The notes under the pieces are model-generated. The model was not told where the DNA came from, made no database searches, and saw nothing but the letters and a program-made list of their open reading frames with translations. A stretch of 64,000 nucleotides of DNA from Haliea sp. (GTDB lineage Bacteria; Pseudomonadota; Gammaproteobacteria; Pseudomonadales; Halieaceae). Position 1 is the first letter of the stretch. Each line of letters opens with the position of its first letter. The stretch covers positions 1 through 64,000 of the forward strand of contig NZNC01000021.1 of the NCBI GenBank assembly GCA_002692965.1, read 5' to 3'. The position numbers were made by a program, and so were the translations under genes. Shown one piece after another: positions 36,498-47,991 of this stretch.

Positions 36498-37024
36498 CAG
36501 AGCCAGTCCGCTTCCACTGCCGCGCGTTGCTGGCGAAGTTCCAGCAGCCATTCACAGGCCTGCCGCACCGCGCCGCGGCCACCCGGAAAGTCGCTGCACC
36601 AGTCCGCTGACGTGCGCACCTGGACAACCGCATCGGCGACGGTGAGCCCGAGGCCGGCGGCGCGGATTGCGCGCAGGTCGGGGAGGTCGTCCCCCATGTA
36701 CGCGCACTCGTCCAGACGGAGGCCCTGCTGCTGACACAGGGCCTCCAGGGCCGTGAGCTTGTCCTCGCGCCCCTGCACCAGGTCGGCAATCCCCAGTTCC
36801 CGCGCGCGTCTTTCCACGCAGCTGGACTGCCGGCCGGTGATGATGGCGGTGCGGATGCCGGCCTGCTGCACCAGCTTGATCCCCAGCCCATCCTTGATAT
36901 TGAACGTCTTCAGTTCTTGGCCGTCGCTGCTGTAGGTCACGCTGCCGTCGGTCATGACGCCATCCACATCCAGCGCCAGCAGGCGGATGCCGCGCGCGCG
37001 GCGCTGCAGTTCAGGGTTCTGCAT
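36497..37024 (-). CDS. kdsC: 3-deoxy-D-manno-octulosonate 8-phosphate phosphatase
   Basis: A 175-residue HAD-type phosphatase without a cap, acting as a tetramer in KDO synthesis. The nucleophile motif DVDGVMTDG, the ITGRQS motif and the YMGDDLPDL motif are all present. It begins directly after kdsD. Confidence 0.97.
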   Translation of the reverse strand: MQNPELQRRARGIRLLALDVDGVMTDGSVTYSSDGQELKTFNIKDGLGIKLVQQAGIRTAIITGRQSSCVERRARELGIADLVQGREDKLTALEALCQQQGLRLDECAYMGDDLPDLRAIRAAGLGLTVADAVVQVRTSADWCSDFPGGRGAVRQACEWLLELRQQRAAVEADWL

Positions 37025-38005
37025 TCAGGCGATCCCCGCGTGCAGCAGGTGCATGACGTGAAGGACCCCGGTCAGGTTCTGTTGCTCATCCATCACCACC
37101 AGGGTCGAGATCCGGTTCTCCTCCATGATGCGCAGGGCTTCCGCCGCCAGCATGCCGCCGGTGACCTGCTTCGGGGAGCGCGTCATCAGCTCGTCGATGA
37201 GGGTGGTGTGCACATTGACCCCCTCGTCCAAGGAGCGGCGCAGGTCACCGTCGGTGAAAATACCGACCAGCTGGCCCGAGCCATCGACGATGGTGGTCAT
37301 GCCGAGCCCCTTGCCGCTGATCTCCAGCAGTGCCTGGCCCAGGGGTGTCCCCGCAAGCACCCGGGGGATGGCGCTGCCGGTCACCATGACGTCTTCCACC
37401 TTTAGCAGCAGCTTCTTGCCCAGTGCTCCCCCGGGATGGGAGAAGGCGAAGTCCTCGGCTGTGAAGCCGCGCGCCTCGAGTAGGGCGATCGCCAGGGCAT
37501 CGCCCATGACCAGGGCGGTGGTCGTGCTGGAGGTGGGTGCGAGGTTGAGAGGGCAGGCCTCGGTCTCTACGCCGGTATCCAGATGCGCGTCCGCGACCTG
37601 GGCCAGGGGCGAGTCGGGCGCTCCCGTCATGCTGATCAGCGGTATGCCGAGGCGCTTGAGCAATGGCAGAAGGGTGATCAGCTCGGGTGACCGGCCGCTA
37701 TTGGACAGGGCAATCACCGCGTCCTCGGCGGTAATCATGCCCATGTCGCCGTGGCTGGCTTCGCCCGGGTGCACGAAGTAGGCCGGCGTGCCGGTGCTGG
37801 CCAGGGTGGCCGCGATCTTGCGGGCGATGTGCCCCGATTTGCCCATGCCGGTGACGATGACCCGTCCGCGGATATCCAGCAGCAGATCGCAGGCGCGCTG
37901 GAAATCCTCGCCGATGCGCGCTTCCAGCGCGCCCACGGCATCTCGCTCCATGCAGATGGTGCGGCGGGCGGAGATGGAGTGGTCGACGGGCTGGCGTCTG
38001 GTCAT
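37025..38005 (-). CDS. kdsD: D-arabinose 5-phosphate isomerase
   Basis: A 326-residue enzyme converting ribulose-5-phosphate to arabinose-5-phosphate for KDO. A SIS domain (about 35-180, VTGMGKSGHIARKIAATLAS) and two CBS domains (about 205-326) are present. ATG at 38005; the open frame upstream is not conserved. It is divergent from mlaC over 224 bp. Confidence 0.97.
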   Translation of the reverse strand: MTRRQPVDHSISARRTICMERDAVGALEARIGEDFQRACDLLLDIRGRVIVTGMGKSGHIARKIAATLASTGTPAYFVHPGEASHGDMGMITAEDAVIALSNSGRSPELITLLPLLKRLGIPLISMTGAPDSPLAQVADAHLDTGVETEACPLNLAPTSSTTTALVMGDALAIALLEARGFTAEDFAFSHPGGALGKKLLLKVEDVMVTGSAIPRVLAGTPLGQALLEISGKGLGMTTIVDGSGQLVGIFTDGDLRRSLDEGVNVHTTLIDELMTRSPKQVTGGMLAAEALRIMEENRISTLVVMDEQQNLTGVLHVMHLLHAGIA

Positions 38006-38178
38006 GGGCGGGGCCGTAGTCAAAGTCGCTTGCAATGATACCGTGGCGGGATTGGCGTGAACAACAGCCACGCGCGCTCCACGCCGTTGTCCAGAGCTGT
38101 CGCGAAGGCCTCTGCGGCGGGGGAACTGCTGTCGGTGCAAGTGGTCAAACTGCCGGTGTGGAGGGGGCAGCGAGAAGG

Positions 38179-38184
38179 TATAAT
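38179..38184 (+). promoter_or_regulatory. -10 element of mlaC
   Basis: A perfect TATAAT lies 46 bp before mlaC. A small hairpin (TCTGC-TTTC-GCAGA) lies in the predicted leader. A good -35 was not found. Its presence shows that mlaC heads its own transcript here instead of following mlaFED. Confidence 0.5.
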
Positions 38185-38229
38185 GTCTGCTTTCGCAGAG
38201 CATTGCATCCAGTCAAAAGGAAGCCAGGT

Positions 38230-38907
38230 ATGACCACGTTGACGCGTTATGTCACAGCACTAGCACTTGTTCTTCTGCCGCTGTTTGCGGCGGCCAAGGC
38301 GGCCGAAGGGGAGGGCAGCGCCCACGAGGTGGTGCGCGCGGCGACCGAACGGGTCATGTCGGAGGTCGAGTCCGCGGATGACTACATCGATGAGCATCCG
38401 GAGCGCTTCTATTCCGCGCTCAACGAGATTCTGGACCCGGTGGTGGATTTTCGCGGCTTCGCCCGCGGTGTGATGGGCGCCTATGCCAGCAGTGAACGCT
38501 ATCGCTCCCTCGATCAGGCCGGGCGCGAAAAGCTGCGGGAGCAGCTCGAGCGTTTCACCGAAGTGATGCGCCAGGGCCTGGTGCGCACTTACGGCAAGGG
38601 CCTGCTCGCCTTTGGTGGCTCCCGTATTGACGTGCCCGTACCGGAGGTCGAGGAGGGCGCCAGCCGGGTGGCCGTGCAGCAGTTCATCCACGCCGGCGAC
38701 AAGGCGCCCTACGAAGTGGTCTATTACATGGGGCGCGACGGTGACGGCCTGTGGAAGCTGCGCAACATGGTGATCGAGGATGTCAACCTCGGCAAGATTT
38801 ACCAGAGCCAGTTTGAATCCGCCGCCCGCAAGTATGATGGCAACCTCGACCAGGTTATCGCCAACTGGTCGGCCGTGGAGCTGGATGACGCCGGGGAGAC
38901 CAGCTGA
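38230..38907 (+). CDS. mlaC: Phospholipid-binding protein MlaC
   Basis: A 225-residue periplasmic shuttle of the Mla lipid-transport pathway (Ttg2D family): signal peptide with LALVLLPLFAAAKA, then the MlaC fold (LNEILDPVVDFRGFARGVMG, WKLRNMVIEDVNLGKIYQSQF). In most relatives it is inside mlaFEDCB; here mlaF, mlaE, mlaD and mlaB are absent from both sides. The next gene is ibaG, keeping the usual mla-ibaG-murA order otherwise. Confidence 0.93.
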   Translation: MTTLTRYVTALALVLLPLFAAAKAAEGEGSAHEVVRAATERVMSEVESADDYIDEHPERFYSALNEILDPVVDFRGFARGVMGAYASSERYRSLDQAGREKLREQLERFTEVMRQGLVRTYGKGLLAFGGSRIDVPVPEVEEGASRVAVQQFIHAGDKAPYEVVYYMGRDGDGLWKLRNMVIEDVNLGKIYQSQFESAARKYDGNLDQVIANWSAVELDDAGETS

Positions 38908-39010
38908 CCCGATTGCTGCCCTGGTGCTTTCGGCGCGCGGCCTCGCCAAGGCGCGCCGATTCCCCTAGAATGCGCGGCTTTATCCGATCCCCATAGGCCA
39001 GGAGGAGATC

Positions 39011-41203
<2,193 letters not shown>

Positions 41204-41204
41204 G

Positions 41205-42506
41205 GTGCTGCGTTATCTGTCGACACGGGATGCGGATTTCGAGGATCAGCTGGACGCCCTGGTGGCCTGGGAAGACGCCCGGGATGAGACCGTGGAGCGG
41301 ACAGTTGCCGATATCATCGCCGACGTGCGCCGCCGCGGGGACGCGGCCCTGCTCGAATACACCGCGCGCTTTGATCGTCTCTCCCCCGCCAACGCCGCCG
41401 AACTGGAGGTGCCCCGGGAGCGCCTGCAGCAGGCCCTCGAGAGTCTTGCGCCGGAGGCCCGCGAGGCCCTGGGAACCGCGGCGGCGAGGGTGCGCGAGTA
41501 TCACCAGCATCAGCGCCAGGAGAGCTGGCACTACCGGGACGCCCAGGGCAACCTGCTGGGCCAGCAGATCACCCCTCTCGATCGTGTCGGCATCTACGTG
41601 CCCGGCGGCAAGGCCAGCTATCCCTCCTCGGTACTGATGAATGCGATTCCGGCCAGTGTCGCCGGGGTGGGCGAGATTGTCATGGTGGTCCCGGCGCCCG
41701 ACGGTGAGTTGAACGACCTGGTGCTCGCCGCTGCCGCACTGGCCGGCGTGCACCGGGTATTTACCGTGGGCGGCGCCCAGGCTGTCGCGGCGCTGGCCTT
41801 TGGTACGCCCACCGTGCCGGCGGTGGACAAGATTACCGGGCCGGGGAATATCTTTGTCGCCACGGCCAAGCGCCAGGTCTTCGGCCGGGTGGGCATCGAC
41901 ATGATCGCCGGACCTTCGGAGGTCCTGGTGATCTGCGACGGCAGTACCGACCCCGACTGGGTAGCCATGGACCTGTTTTCCCAGGCCGAGCACGACGAGC
42001 AGGCCCAGTCTCTGCTGTTGTGCCCGGACGCGGACTACCTGGATGCGGTCGCGGCCAGTGTCGAGCGGCTGCTGCCGGAGATGGAGCGGGCGGCCATTAT
42101 CCGCCAGTCACTGACCGAACGCGGGGCGTTGATACTCACCCGCGATCTCGTGGAAGCCGTGGCGCTGTCCAATCGGCTGGCGCCGGAACACCTGGAGCTG
42201 TCGGTGGCCGAGCCCGAGCCGTTGTTGCCGGCGATTCGCCACGCCGGGGCCATCTTCATGGGCCCCTGGACCACGGAAACCTTGGGTGACTACTGCGCCG
42301 GTCCCAACCATGTGCTGCCGACGGCGAGGACGGCGCGCTTCTTTTCGCCCCTTGGGGTCTACGATTTCCAGAAGCGCAGTTCGCTGATCCACTGCAGTGC
42401 CGAGGGGGTTCAGGCGCTGGGCCGGGTGGCGTCGGTACTGGCCCGGGGCGAGCAGCTCACGGCCCACGCCCGCTCCGCCGAGATGCGCCTGACCACCTCC
42501 GACTGA
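41205..42506 (+). CDS. hisD: Histidinol dehydrogenase
   Basis: A 433-residue zinc enzyme for the last two steps of histidine synthesis. The [19 protein letters not shown] region, [12 protein letters not shown] zinc site and LAPEHLEL motif are clear. The GTG at 41205 follows the hisG stop by one base. In Pseudomonas hisC follows; here the next gene is degS on the other strand, 13 bp away, so hisC is missing from the cluster. Confidence 0.97.
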   Translation: MLRYLSTRDADFEDQLDALVAWEDARDETVERTVADIIADVRRRGDAALLEYTARFDRLSPANAAELEVPRERLQQALESLAPEAREALGTAAARVREYHQHQRQESWHYRDAQGNLLGQQITPLDRVGIYVPGGKASYPSSVLMNAIPASVAGVGEIVMVVPAPDGELNDLVLAAAALAGVHRVFTVGGAQAVAALAFGTPTVPAVDKITGPGNIFVATAKRQVFGRVGIDMIAGPSEVLVICDGSTDPDWVAMDLFSQAEHDEQAQSLLLCPDADYLDAVAASVERLLPEMERAAIIRQSLTERGALILTRDLVEAVALSNRLAPEHLELSVAEPEPLLPAIRHAGAIFMGPWTTETLGDYCAGPNHVLPTARTARFFSPLGVYDFQKRSSLIHCSAEGVQALGRVASVLARGEQLTAHARSAEMRLTTSD

Positions 42507-42519
42507 TCCCGGGGCGGCA

Positions 42520-43641
42520 TCAGACGCTGGGGGACTGGCGCAGGGTGCCGACAATGGCCTCCAGTTCGATGGACTGATTGTCCCGTACCACGGTGATGCT
42601 GACCCGGTCCCCCGGGCGCAGCTGGGCGATCCTGTGCATGGTGCGGCGACCGTCGACCACAGGCTCTTCGTCGATGTGGGTGATCAGGTCGCGCAACTGC
42701 ACGCCGGCGCGATCCGCCGGTCCGCCTTCGGCAACCCCGGTGACCTCCAGGACCTGGCGCCCGGCGCCGGACTCGAGCCCCCGTGCCGGCGCCACGCTCA
42801 CCCCCAGCCAGCCGCGAATGACCTCGCCGTAGCGGATCAGGTCCTCCATCACGAACAGGGCCAGGTTGGCGGGGATGGCCATGCTGATGCCGATGCCGGT
42901 CGCGCCGCGGGCCGACTGTTCGTTGCCGGTGTAGATCAGGGTGTTGATGCCGAGCAGCTCCCCGCGGGTGTTGATCAGCGCGCCGCCGGAGTTGCCCAGG
43001 TGAATGGTGGCGTCGGTCTGGATGTAATCCTCGTAGACCGACAGTTGCAGGCCGTAGCGACCCAGGGCGGAGACGATGCCCTGGGTCACCGAGTGGCCGA
43101 AGCCCATGGGGTTGCCGATCGCCAGCACGACATCGCCCACCCGTGCCGTATCCGAGTCGCCCAGTGCAATCGGGTGCAGATCGGGAAGCTCCACCTGTAG
43201 GACCGCGAGGTCGGTGGCCGGGTCGGTGCCGATGACCCGTGCAGCCGCCGTGCGGCCGTCGTGTAGCAGGACCTGAATGGCGTCGGCCTCGTGGATCACG
43301 TGATTGTTGGTGAGGATGTGCCCCTCCGCGCTCATGATGACCCCGGAGCCGAGTGAGCGTTCGACGCGCTGGCGGTTGGCCGGAGGCACACCGTACTGCC
43401 GGTAGAAAAGCTCATCCAGCAGGGGGTTGCGGCGGGTCGGGATCAGCTTGGCGGTGTAGATATTGACGACCGCAGGCGATGCCGCGCTGACCGCGCGGGC
43501 GTAGCTGGTGGTCAGGCCCTCACGGGTCTGCGCCTCGACCGGGCCCGGCTGCGGGAATACCCAGCGGTCCAGGATCAGCAGGGCGGCCAGTAACCCGGTG
43601 AGGGCCGGCCAGGTGATGAAGCGCAGGGTCTTGAGTAACAT
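42520..43641 (-). CDS. degS: DegS/AlgW-type site-1 periplasmic serine protease
   Basis: A 373-residue S1C protease: one N-terminal membrane anchor (about 12-27), a trypsin-like domain with triad H114 (TNNHVI), D144 (ATDLAVL) and S218 (HLGNSGGAL), and one PDZ domain (about 270-365). A single PDZ and a membrane anchor fit DegS, which cuts anti-sigma RseA in the envelope stress response. The usual AINPGNSGG is replaced by TIHLGNSGG around the nucleophile. It is convergent with hisD and divergent from the Nif3-like gene. Confidence 0.94.
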   Translation of the reverse strand: MLLKTLRFITWPALTGLLAALLILDRWVFPQPGPVEAQTREGLTTSYARAVSAASPAVVNIYTAKLIPTRRNPLLDELFYRQYGVPPANRQRVERSLGSGVIMSAEGHILTNNHVIHEADAIQVLLHDGRTAAARVIGTDPATDLAVLQVELPDLHPIALGDSDTARVGDVVLAIGNPMGFGHSVTQGIVSALGRYGLQLSVYEDYIQTDATIHLGNSGGALINTRGELLGINTLIYTGNEQSARGATGIGISMAIPANLALFVMEDLIRYGEVIRGWLGVSVAPARGLESGAGRQVLEVTGVAEGGPADRAGVQLRDLITHIDEEPVVDGRRTMHRIAQLRPGDRVSITVVRDNQSIELEAIVGTLRQSPSV

Positions 43642-43721
43642 GCCGGGTGCCGTGTCGTCTGTCTGGGTATTGTATATGATGGCGCCGTGGACACTCCATC
43701 ACAGCCAGAGGAGAAGCATCT

Positions 43722-44483
43722 ATGCCGGTCGCCCTGACCACGCTCGTTCAGCACATCGACAGCACCCTGGAAGTCGGACGCTTCCGGGACTACTGCCCGA
43801 ACGGGCTGCAGGTGGAGGGACGGCCGGAGGTGGGGCGCCTCCTGACCGGGGTGACGGCCTGCCAGGCGCTGCTCGATGCGGCAGTCTCCTGGGAGGCCGA
43901 TGCGGTGCTGGTCCATCACGGCTATTTCTGGAAGGGCGAGCCGGCGGTGGTCACGGGCATGAAGCGCCGCCGGCTGGCTACCTTGCTGGGGCACGACATC
44001 AGTTTGCTGGCCTACCATCTGCCCCTGGATGCGCATCCGCAGCTGGGTAACAATGCCCAGCTCGGGCTGCGCCTGGGCATTCGGGAAAGCCGCCCCCTGG
44101 ACCCCGCTGCCAGCGATGCCGTGGGTGACATCGGCGAGCTGGCTGCAGCGCGCCCGGCGGGGGAGCTGGTGGCACAACTGGCCGAGCTGACCGGCCGCGA
44201 GCCCCTGCATATCGGCGATGCCGCGGCGCCGGTGCGGCGTATCGCCTGGTGTACCGGCGCGGCCCAATCCTACCTGCCCCAGGCGCTGGCTGCCGGGGCC
44301 GATTTGTTCATCACCGGCGAAGTCTCCGAGCCGACTGTGCACATGGCCCGGGAGGAGGGGATTCATTTCGTCGCGGCGGGGCACCACGCCACCGAGCGCT
44401 ACGGTGTCCAGGCGCTGGGAGAGTACCTGGCCGGGCGCTTCGGCCTGGAGCACCGCTTTGTGGACATCGACAACCCCGTCTAG
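43722..44483 (+). CDS. Nif3-like dinuclear metal-centre protein (YbgI family)
   Basis: A 253-residue protein with the NIF3/YbgI metal ligands: VLVHHGYFW (two His), YHLPLDAH, and GEVSEPTVHMAREEG ... AGHHATER near the C-terminus. The family forms hexameric rings; suggested roles include GTP cyclohydrolase-like hydrolysis, but the function is uncertain. It stands alone between divergent degS and convergent zapG. A TATGAT at 43675-43680 may be its -10. Confidence 0.94.
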   Translation: MPVALTTLVQHIDSTLEVGRFRDYCPNGLQVEGRPEVGRLLTGVTACQALLDAAVSWEADAVLVHHGYFWKGEPAVVTGMKRRRLATLLGHDISLLAYHLPLDAHPQLGNNAQLGLRLGIRESRPLDPAASDAVGDIGELAAARPAGELVAQLAELTGREPLHIGDAAAPVRRIAWCTGAAQSYLPQALAAGADLFITGEVSEPTVHMAREEGIHFVAAGHHATERYGVQALGEYLAGRFGLEHRFVDIDNPV

Positions 44484-44514
44484 ACGCGCCTAGGGCTCGC
44501 TCGCGTGCGAGGCC

Positions 44515-44985
44515 TCAGTGGTCGCGGTGCTCCCGCAGTGGGGATTCCGGAGCCGGGCGTTCAATGCCGTACTCCTCGGCGAGGATGCCCTTGTCCTCGG
44601 GCGAGCTTTTCGGGGCGTAGTCCAGCGGGGGCTGAATATTGGCCAGGTGCGCGGGTATCGCGGCATCGTCGCCGCGGTCCTGCAGGCGGCCCAGTGACAC
44701 CGGCGCATGATCCTGGCACAGGCGTCCGGCGCCCTCGGACAGGTGATTGTGTACCTCGCGATAGCTGTCGGTGAGCGAGTTCAGCAGGCGGGCGGTCTGG
44801 GAGAAGTGTTCGACCACCTCCGCCTCGTAGCCGCGTTTCTCCTGCATCACCTGGTCCAGCTTGCGCTCCGCCTCCCGCAGGCGGCGGGCGTCGCCACCCG
44901 TGCGGCGGCCGAGGAGCAGACCCGCACCGGCGCCGACCAGCAGGGTAACCACAGCGACGGCAATCAGAACTGGCAGACTGTACAC
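44515..44985 (-). CDS. zapG: Inner-membrane protein ZapG (YhcB, DUF1043)
   Basis: A 156-residue bitopic protein: one N-terminal membrane segment (VLIAVAVVTLLVGAGAGLLLGRR), a coiled coil (about 35-80, RRLREAERKLDQVMQEKRGY) and a disordered tail. The YhcB pattern (AEVVEHFSQTARLLNSLTDSY) is clear. In E. coli it is linked to division and envelope synthesis. It is divergent from zapE. Confidence 0.93.
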   Translation of the reverse strand: MYSLPVLIAVAVVTLLVGAGAGLLLGRRTGGDARRLREAERKLDQVMQEKRGYEAEVVEHFSQTARLLNSLTDSYREVHNHLSEGAGRLCQDHAPVSLGRLQDRGDDAAIPAHLANIQPPLDYAPKSSPEDKGILAEEYGIERPAPESPLREHRDH

Positions 44986-45128
44986 GAACGTACCTCATTG
45001 TCGGTGTGCGGATGGAAGGCTCTGGAGTATACCGGAAACCGGCGCGGCCTGTCCCGCAGCCGTTGCCTTCCCGTGGCGGCGGCTATAGAGTGTGCCGCGT
45101 TTTTCAGCCTTCAATGGGAGAGACCCCG

Positions 45129-46229
45129 GTGACCGAGTCGGCGCTGACACCCTGGCAGCGTTACCAGGCGGACCTGGCGCGGGAGGGCTTTGTCCACGAC
45201 CCCGCCCAGGAGCACGCCGTACGCCTGCTGCAGGCACTCTACGAGCGTCTGGTGGAGCGCCCGCGACCCCGTCGAAACTGGTGGCAGCGCTGGCGCGGCC
45301 TGGCGCTGGAGCCCGAGCAGGGGCTGTATTTCTGGGGCGGCGTGGGTCGCGGCAAGACCTATCTGGTGGACACCTTCCACGACAGCCTGCCCTTCGCCGA
45401 CAAGAGTCGGGTGCACTTTCACCGTTTCATGCAGCGCGTGCACGCCGAACTGCGGGCCCTGGACGGGGAGAAGAACCCTCTGGAGAAGGTCGCCGACCGC
45501 CTGGCGGAGGAAGCGCGGGTGATCTGCTTCGACGAGTTCTTTGTCACCGATATCGCCGACGCCATGATCCTGGGCAACCTGATGCAGGCCCTCTTCGCCC
45601 GGGGGGTGACCCTGGTGGCGACCTCGAACATCGTGCCCGCGCGGCTCTACGAGAACGGACTGCAGCGTCAGCGTTTTCTCCCGGCCATTGCCCTGCTGGA
45701 AAAGTACACCGACGTGGTCAATGTCGACGCCGGGGTGGATTACCGGCTGCGCACCCTGGAACAGGCGGAGCTCTATCACTGCCCCCTCGACGCGGAGGCG
45801 GACCGCAGTCTGCGGCGCAGCTTTGAAGCCCTGGCCCTGCACGCCGGCGAGGAGGGAGAGACCCTGGAGATCAACGGGCGCCTGCTGCGGCCCCGGCGCA
45901 TGGCGGACGACGTGGTCTGGTTTGACTTCCGCGAGCTGTGCGAGGGCCCGCGTTCCCAGAACGACTATATCGAGCTGTCCCGGGAGTTCCACGCCGTGGT
46001 GCTGTCGGGCGTGCCGGCCCTGGGGGCGCGCAACGACGATGCCGCGCGGCGTTTCATCAACCTGGTGGATGAATTCTACGACCGCAACGTGAAACTGGTC
46101 ATGGCAGCAGACAGGCCGCTCCTGTCCCTGTATGATGGCAGTCGTCTGGCCTTCGAGTTCCAGAGAACGGTGTCCAGGCTGCAGGAAATGCAGTCCCACG
46201 AGTACCTGGCGCGGGAACACAGGCCCTGA
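45129..46229 (+). CDS. zapE: Cell-division ATPase ZapE
   Basis: A 366-residue AFG1-like ATPase. Walker A GGVGRGKT (about 75-82), Walker B VICFDEFFVTDIADA and sensor VATSN motifs are intact. E. coli ZapE acts on Z-rings during constriction under stress. The GTG at 45129 is preferred because GGGAGA precedes it; the ATG at 45114 is in frame but has no ribosome site. Confidence 0.95.
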   Translation: MTESALTPWQRYQADLAREGFVHDPAQEHAVRLLQALYERLVERPRPRRNWWQRWRGLALEPEQGLYFWGGVGRGKTYLVDTFHDSLPFADKSRVHFHRFMQRVHAELRALDGEKNPLEKVADRLAEEARVICFDEFFVTDIADAMILGNLMQALFARGVTLVATSNIVPARLYENGLQRQRFLPAIALLEKYTDVVNVDAGVDYRLRTLEQAELYHCPLDAEADRSLRRSFEALALHAGEEGETLEINGRLLRPRRMADDVVWFDFRELCEGPRSQNDYIELSREFHAVVLSGVPALGARNDDAARRFINLVDEFYDRNVKLVMAADRPLLSLYDGSRLAFEFQRTVSRLQEMQSHEYLAREHRP

Positions 46230-46250
46230 TTTTTTCTTTCTCCGGTGCGC

Positions 46251-46279
46251 TTGAAATGCCAAGGGCGTTTCAGTAGTAT
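46251..46279 (+). promoter_or_regulatory. Sigma-70 promoter of rplM-rpsI
   Basis: TTGAAA (46251-46256) and TAGTAT (46274-46279) are exactly 17 bp apart, 41 bp before rplM. The leader carries a tight inverted repeat TTGGAG-CC-CTCCAA at about 46294-46307. Confidence 0.7.
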
Positions 46280-46320
46280 TCGCGCTCTCGAAATTGGAGC
46301 CCTCCAAGAGGCGGTTATTC

Positions 46321-46749
46321 ATGAAAACTTTCAGTGCCAAAGCCGAGTCGGTGAGCCGCGACTGGTACGTCGTGGACGCTGATGGCAAGACTCTCGGTCG
46401 CCTGGCCAGCGAAATTGCGCACCGGCTGCGCGGCAAGCACAAGCCGGAATACACTCCCCACGTGGACACCGGTGACTACATCGTGGTGATCAACGCCGAG
46501 AAGGTCCGCGTGACCGGCGCCAAGGCCACCGACAAGATGTACCACCGCCACACCGGGTACCCGGGTGGCCTCAAGTCCATGTCGTTCGAAAAGCTGATCG
46601 ACAAGGCGCCGGAGCGTGTCCTGCAGGGTGCGGTCAAGGGCATGCTGCCCCGCAACCCCCTGGGTCGGGCCATGTTCAAGAAGCTCAAAGTGTATGCGGG
46701 TGAGCAGCATCCCCATACTGCCCAGCAGCCGCAAGTACTGAATATCTAA
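46321..46749 (+). CDS. rplM: 50S ribosomal protein L13
   Basis: A 142-residue L13, the normal length, with [19 protein letters not shown] and the [20 protein letters not shown] segment. AGAGG lies before the ATG. First gene of the rplM-rpsI operon, 12 bp before rpsI. Confidence 0.99.
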   Translation: MKTFSAKAESVSRDWYVVDADGKTLGRLASEIAHRLRGKHKPEYTPHVDTGDYIVVINAEKVRVTGAKATDKMYHRHTGYPGGLKSMSFEKLIDKAPERVLQGAVKGMLPRNPLGRAMFKKLKVYAGEQHPHTAQQPQVLNI

Positions 46750-46761
46750 CGGAATCCTACT

Positions 46762-47154
46762 ATGTCAGCGACCCAATACTACGGCACTGGCCGCCGCAAG
46801 ACCTCCACGGCGCGGGTGTTCCTCAAGTCCGGTGGCGGCAACATCACCGTCAACAAGCGCCCCCTCGACCAGTACTTCGGTCGCGAAGTGGCGCGCATGA
46901 TCGTTCGCCAGCCCCTCGAGCTGGTGGAGATGGTCGACAAGTTCGACGTCAACGTGACGGTTGAAGGCGGTGGCAGCTTCGGTCAGGCCGGTGCGATTCG
47001 CCACGGTCTGGCGCGCGCGCTGATGGATTACGACGAGGCCCTGCGCGGCTCCCTGCGCAGCGCAGGCTACGTGACCCGCGACGCCCGTGAAGTCGAGCGG
47101 AAGAAAGTGGGTCTGCGCAAGGCGCGTAAGCGTCCGCAGTACTCCAAGCGCTGA
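46762..47154 (+). CDS. rpsI: 30S ribosomal protein S9
   Basis: A 130-residue S9 with the N-terminal [16 protein letters not shown] and the basic C-terminal tail ending [17 protein letters not shown], which reaches the P-site tRNA. Followed by a strong intrinsic terminator. Confidence 0.99.
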   Translation: MSATQYYGTGRRKTSTARVFLKSGGGNITVNKRPLDQYFGREVARMIVRQPLELVEMVDKFDVNVTVEGGGSFGQAGAIRHGLARALMDYDEALRGSLRSAGYVTRDAREVERKKVGLRKARKRPQYSKR

Positions 47155-47194
47155 TTGTGTCGCGGCCGGCCCTGTGCCGACTGCGCCGTACTCG

Positions 47195-47234
47195 AAAAAC
47201 GTCCGGTCTGTATATTCAGGCCGGGCGTTTTTTT
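47195..47234 (+). terminator. Intrinsic terminator of rplM-rpsI
   Basis: An 11-bp stem (47200-47210 with 47217-47227, two G-U pairs) with a 6-nt loop is followed by seven T residues (47228-47234) and preceded by five A residues. It separates the ribosomal operon from petA. Confidence 0.9.
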
Positions 47235-47289
47235 GTATATGAAACAGTGGCTTGCATTCGCTGTCCGCGGTGAAAAATGCCCCTTCTCC

Positions 47290-47318
47290 TTGTCAGGAAA
47301 GGGCAAAGTCATTACTAT
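47290..47318 (+). promoter_or_regulatory. Sigma-70 promoter of the pet operon
   Basis: TTGTCA (47290-47295) and TACTAT (47313-47318) are 17 bp apart, 76 bp before petA and downstream of the rpsI terminator. Confidence 0.65.
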
Positions 47319-47394
47319 TTGCAGCATTTTTTGCAGTGTGGTCCCTTCGGTCGGGTAGCGCGAGTCGCCGGGCCGTCAACCAGGAGAAAGAAGC

Positions 47395-47991
47395 ATGAGT
47401 AGCGATGGCGTGAACACCGGCAGGAGACGTTTCCTGACGGCCGCGACCAGTGCGGTTGGCGTTGCCGGCGCCGTAGGTATTGCCGTGCCCTTCGTCGGGT
47501 CCTGGAGCCCGTCGGAAAAGGCCAAGGCGGCCGGTGCACCGGTCAAGGCCGATATCAGCAAGCTGGAGCCCGGTCAGATGATCGTGGTGGAGTGGCGGGG
47601 CAAGCCGGTTTATGTGCTGCGCCGCAGCCCGGAGATGCTCGACAATCTGGACAAGCTCACCGACGTGCTCAAGGATCCGGATTCCAGCATTTCCCAGCAG
47701 CCCGAGTATATCGAAGGTGCGGCACGCGCCCTGCGTCCGGAAATCTTCGTGGCCGAGGGCCTCTGCACCCACCTGGGTTGTGCGCCGAAATTCCGCCCCG
47801 AAGTGGGCGCGGCCGACCTGGGTGGCGACAGCTGGCTGGGTGGTTTCTTCTGCCCCTGTCATGGCTCCAAGTTCGACCTCGCGGGCCGGGTTTTTTCCGG
47901 GGTGCCTGCCTCGACCAACCTGGTGGTCCCCCCTTATTCCTATGAAAGTGACACCGTCGTGGTAATCGGCGTGGACGCGGAGGCAGCCTGA
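47395..47991 (+). CDS. petA: Ubiquinol-cytochrome c reductase iron-sulfur subunit (Rieske)
   Basis: A 198-residue Rieske protein. A Tat-like start (GRRRFLTAATSAVG) leads the membrane anchor (about 15-40). Cluster ligands are C124/H126 (CTHLGC) and C153/H156 (CPCHGS), with the two extra disulfide cysteines C129 and C155. AGGAG precedes the ATG. The stop overlaps the start of the b-c1 gene by one base. Confidence 0.98.
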   Translation: MSSDGVNTGRRRFLTAATSAVGVAGAVGIAVPFVGSWSPSEKAKAAGAPVKADISKLEPGQMIVVEWRGKPVYVLRRSPEMLDNLDKLTDVLKDPDSSISQQPEYIEGAARALRPEIFVAEGLCTHLGCAPKFRPEVGAADLGGDSWLGGFFCPCHGSKFDLAGRVFSGVPASTNLVVPPYSYESDTVVVIGVDAEAA

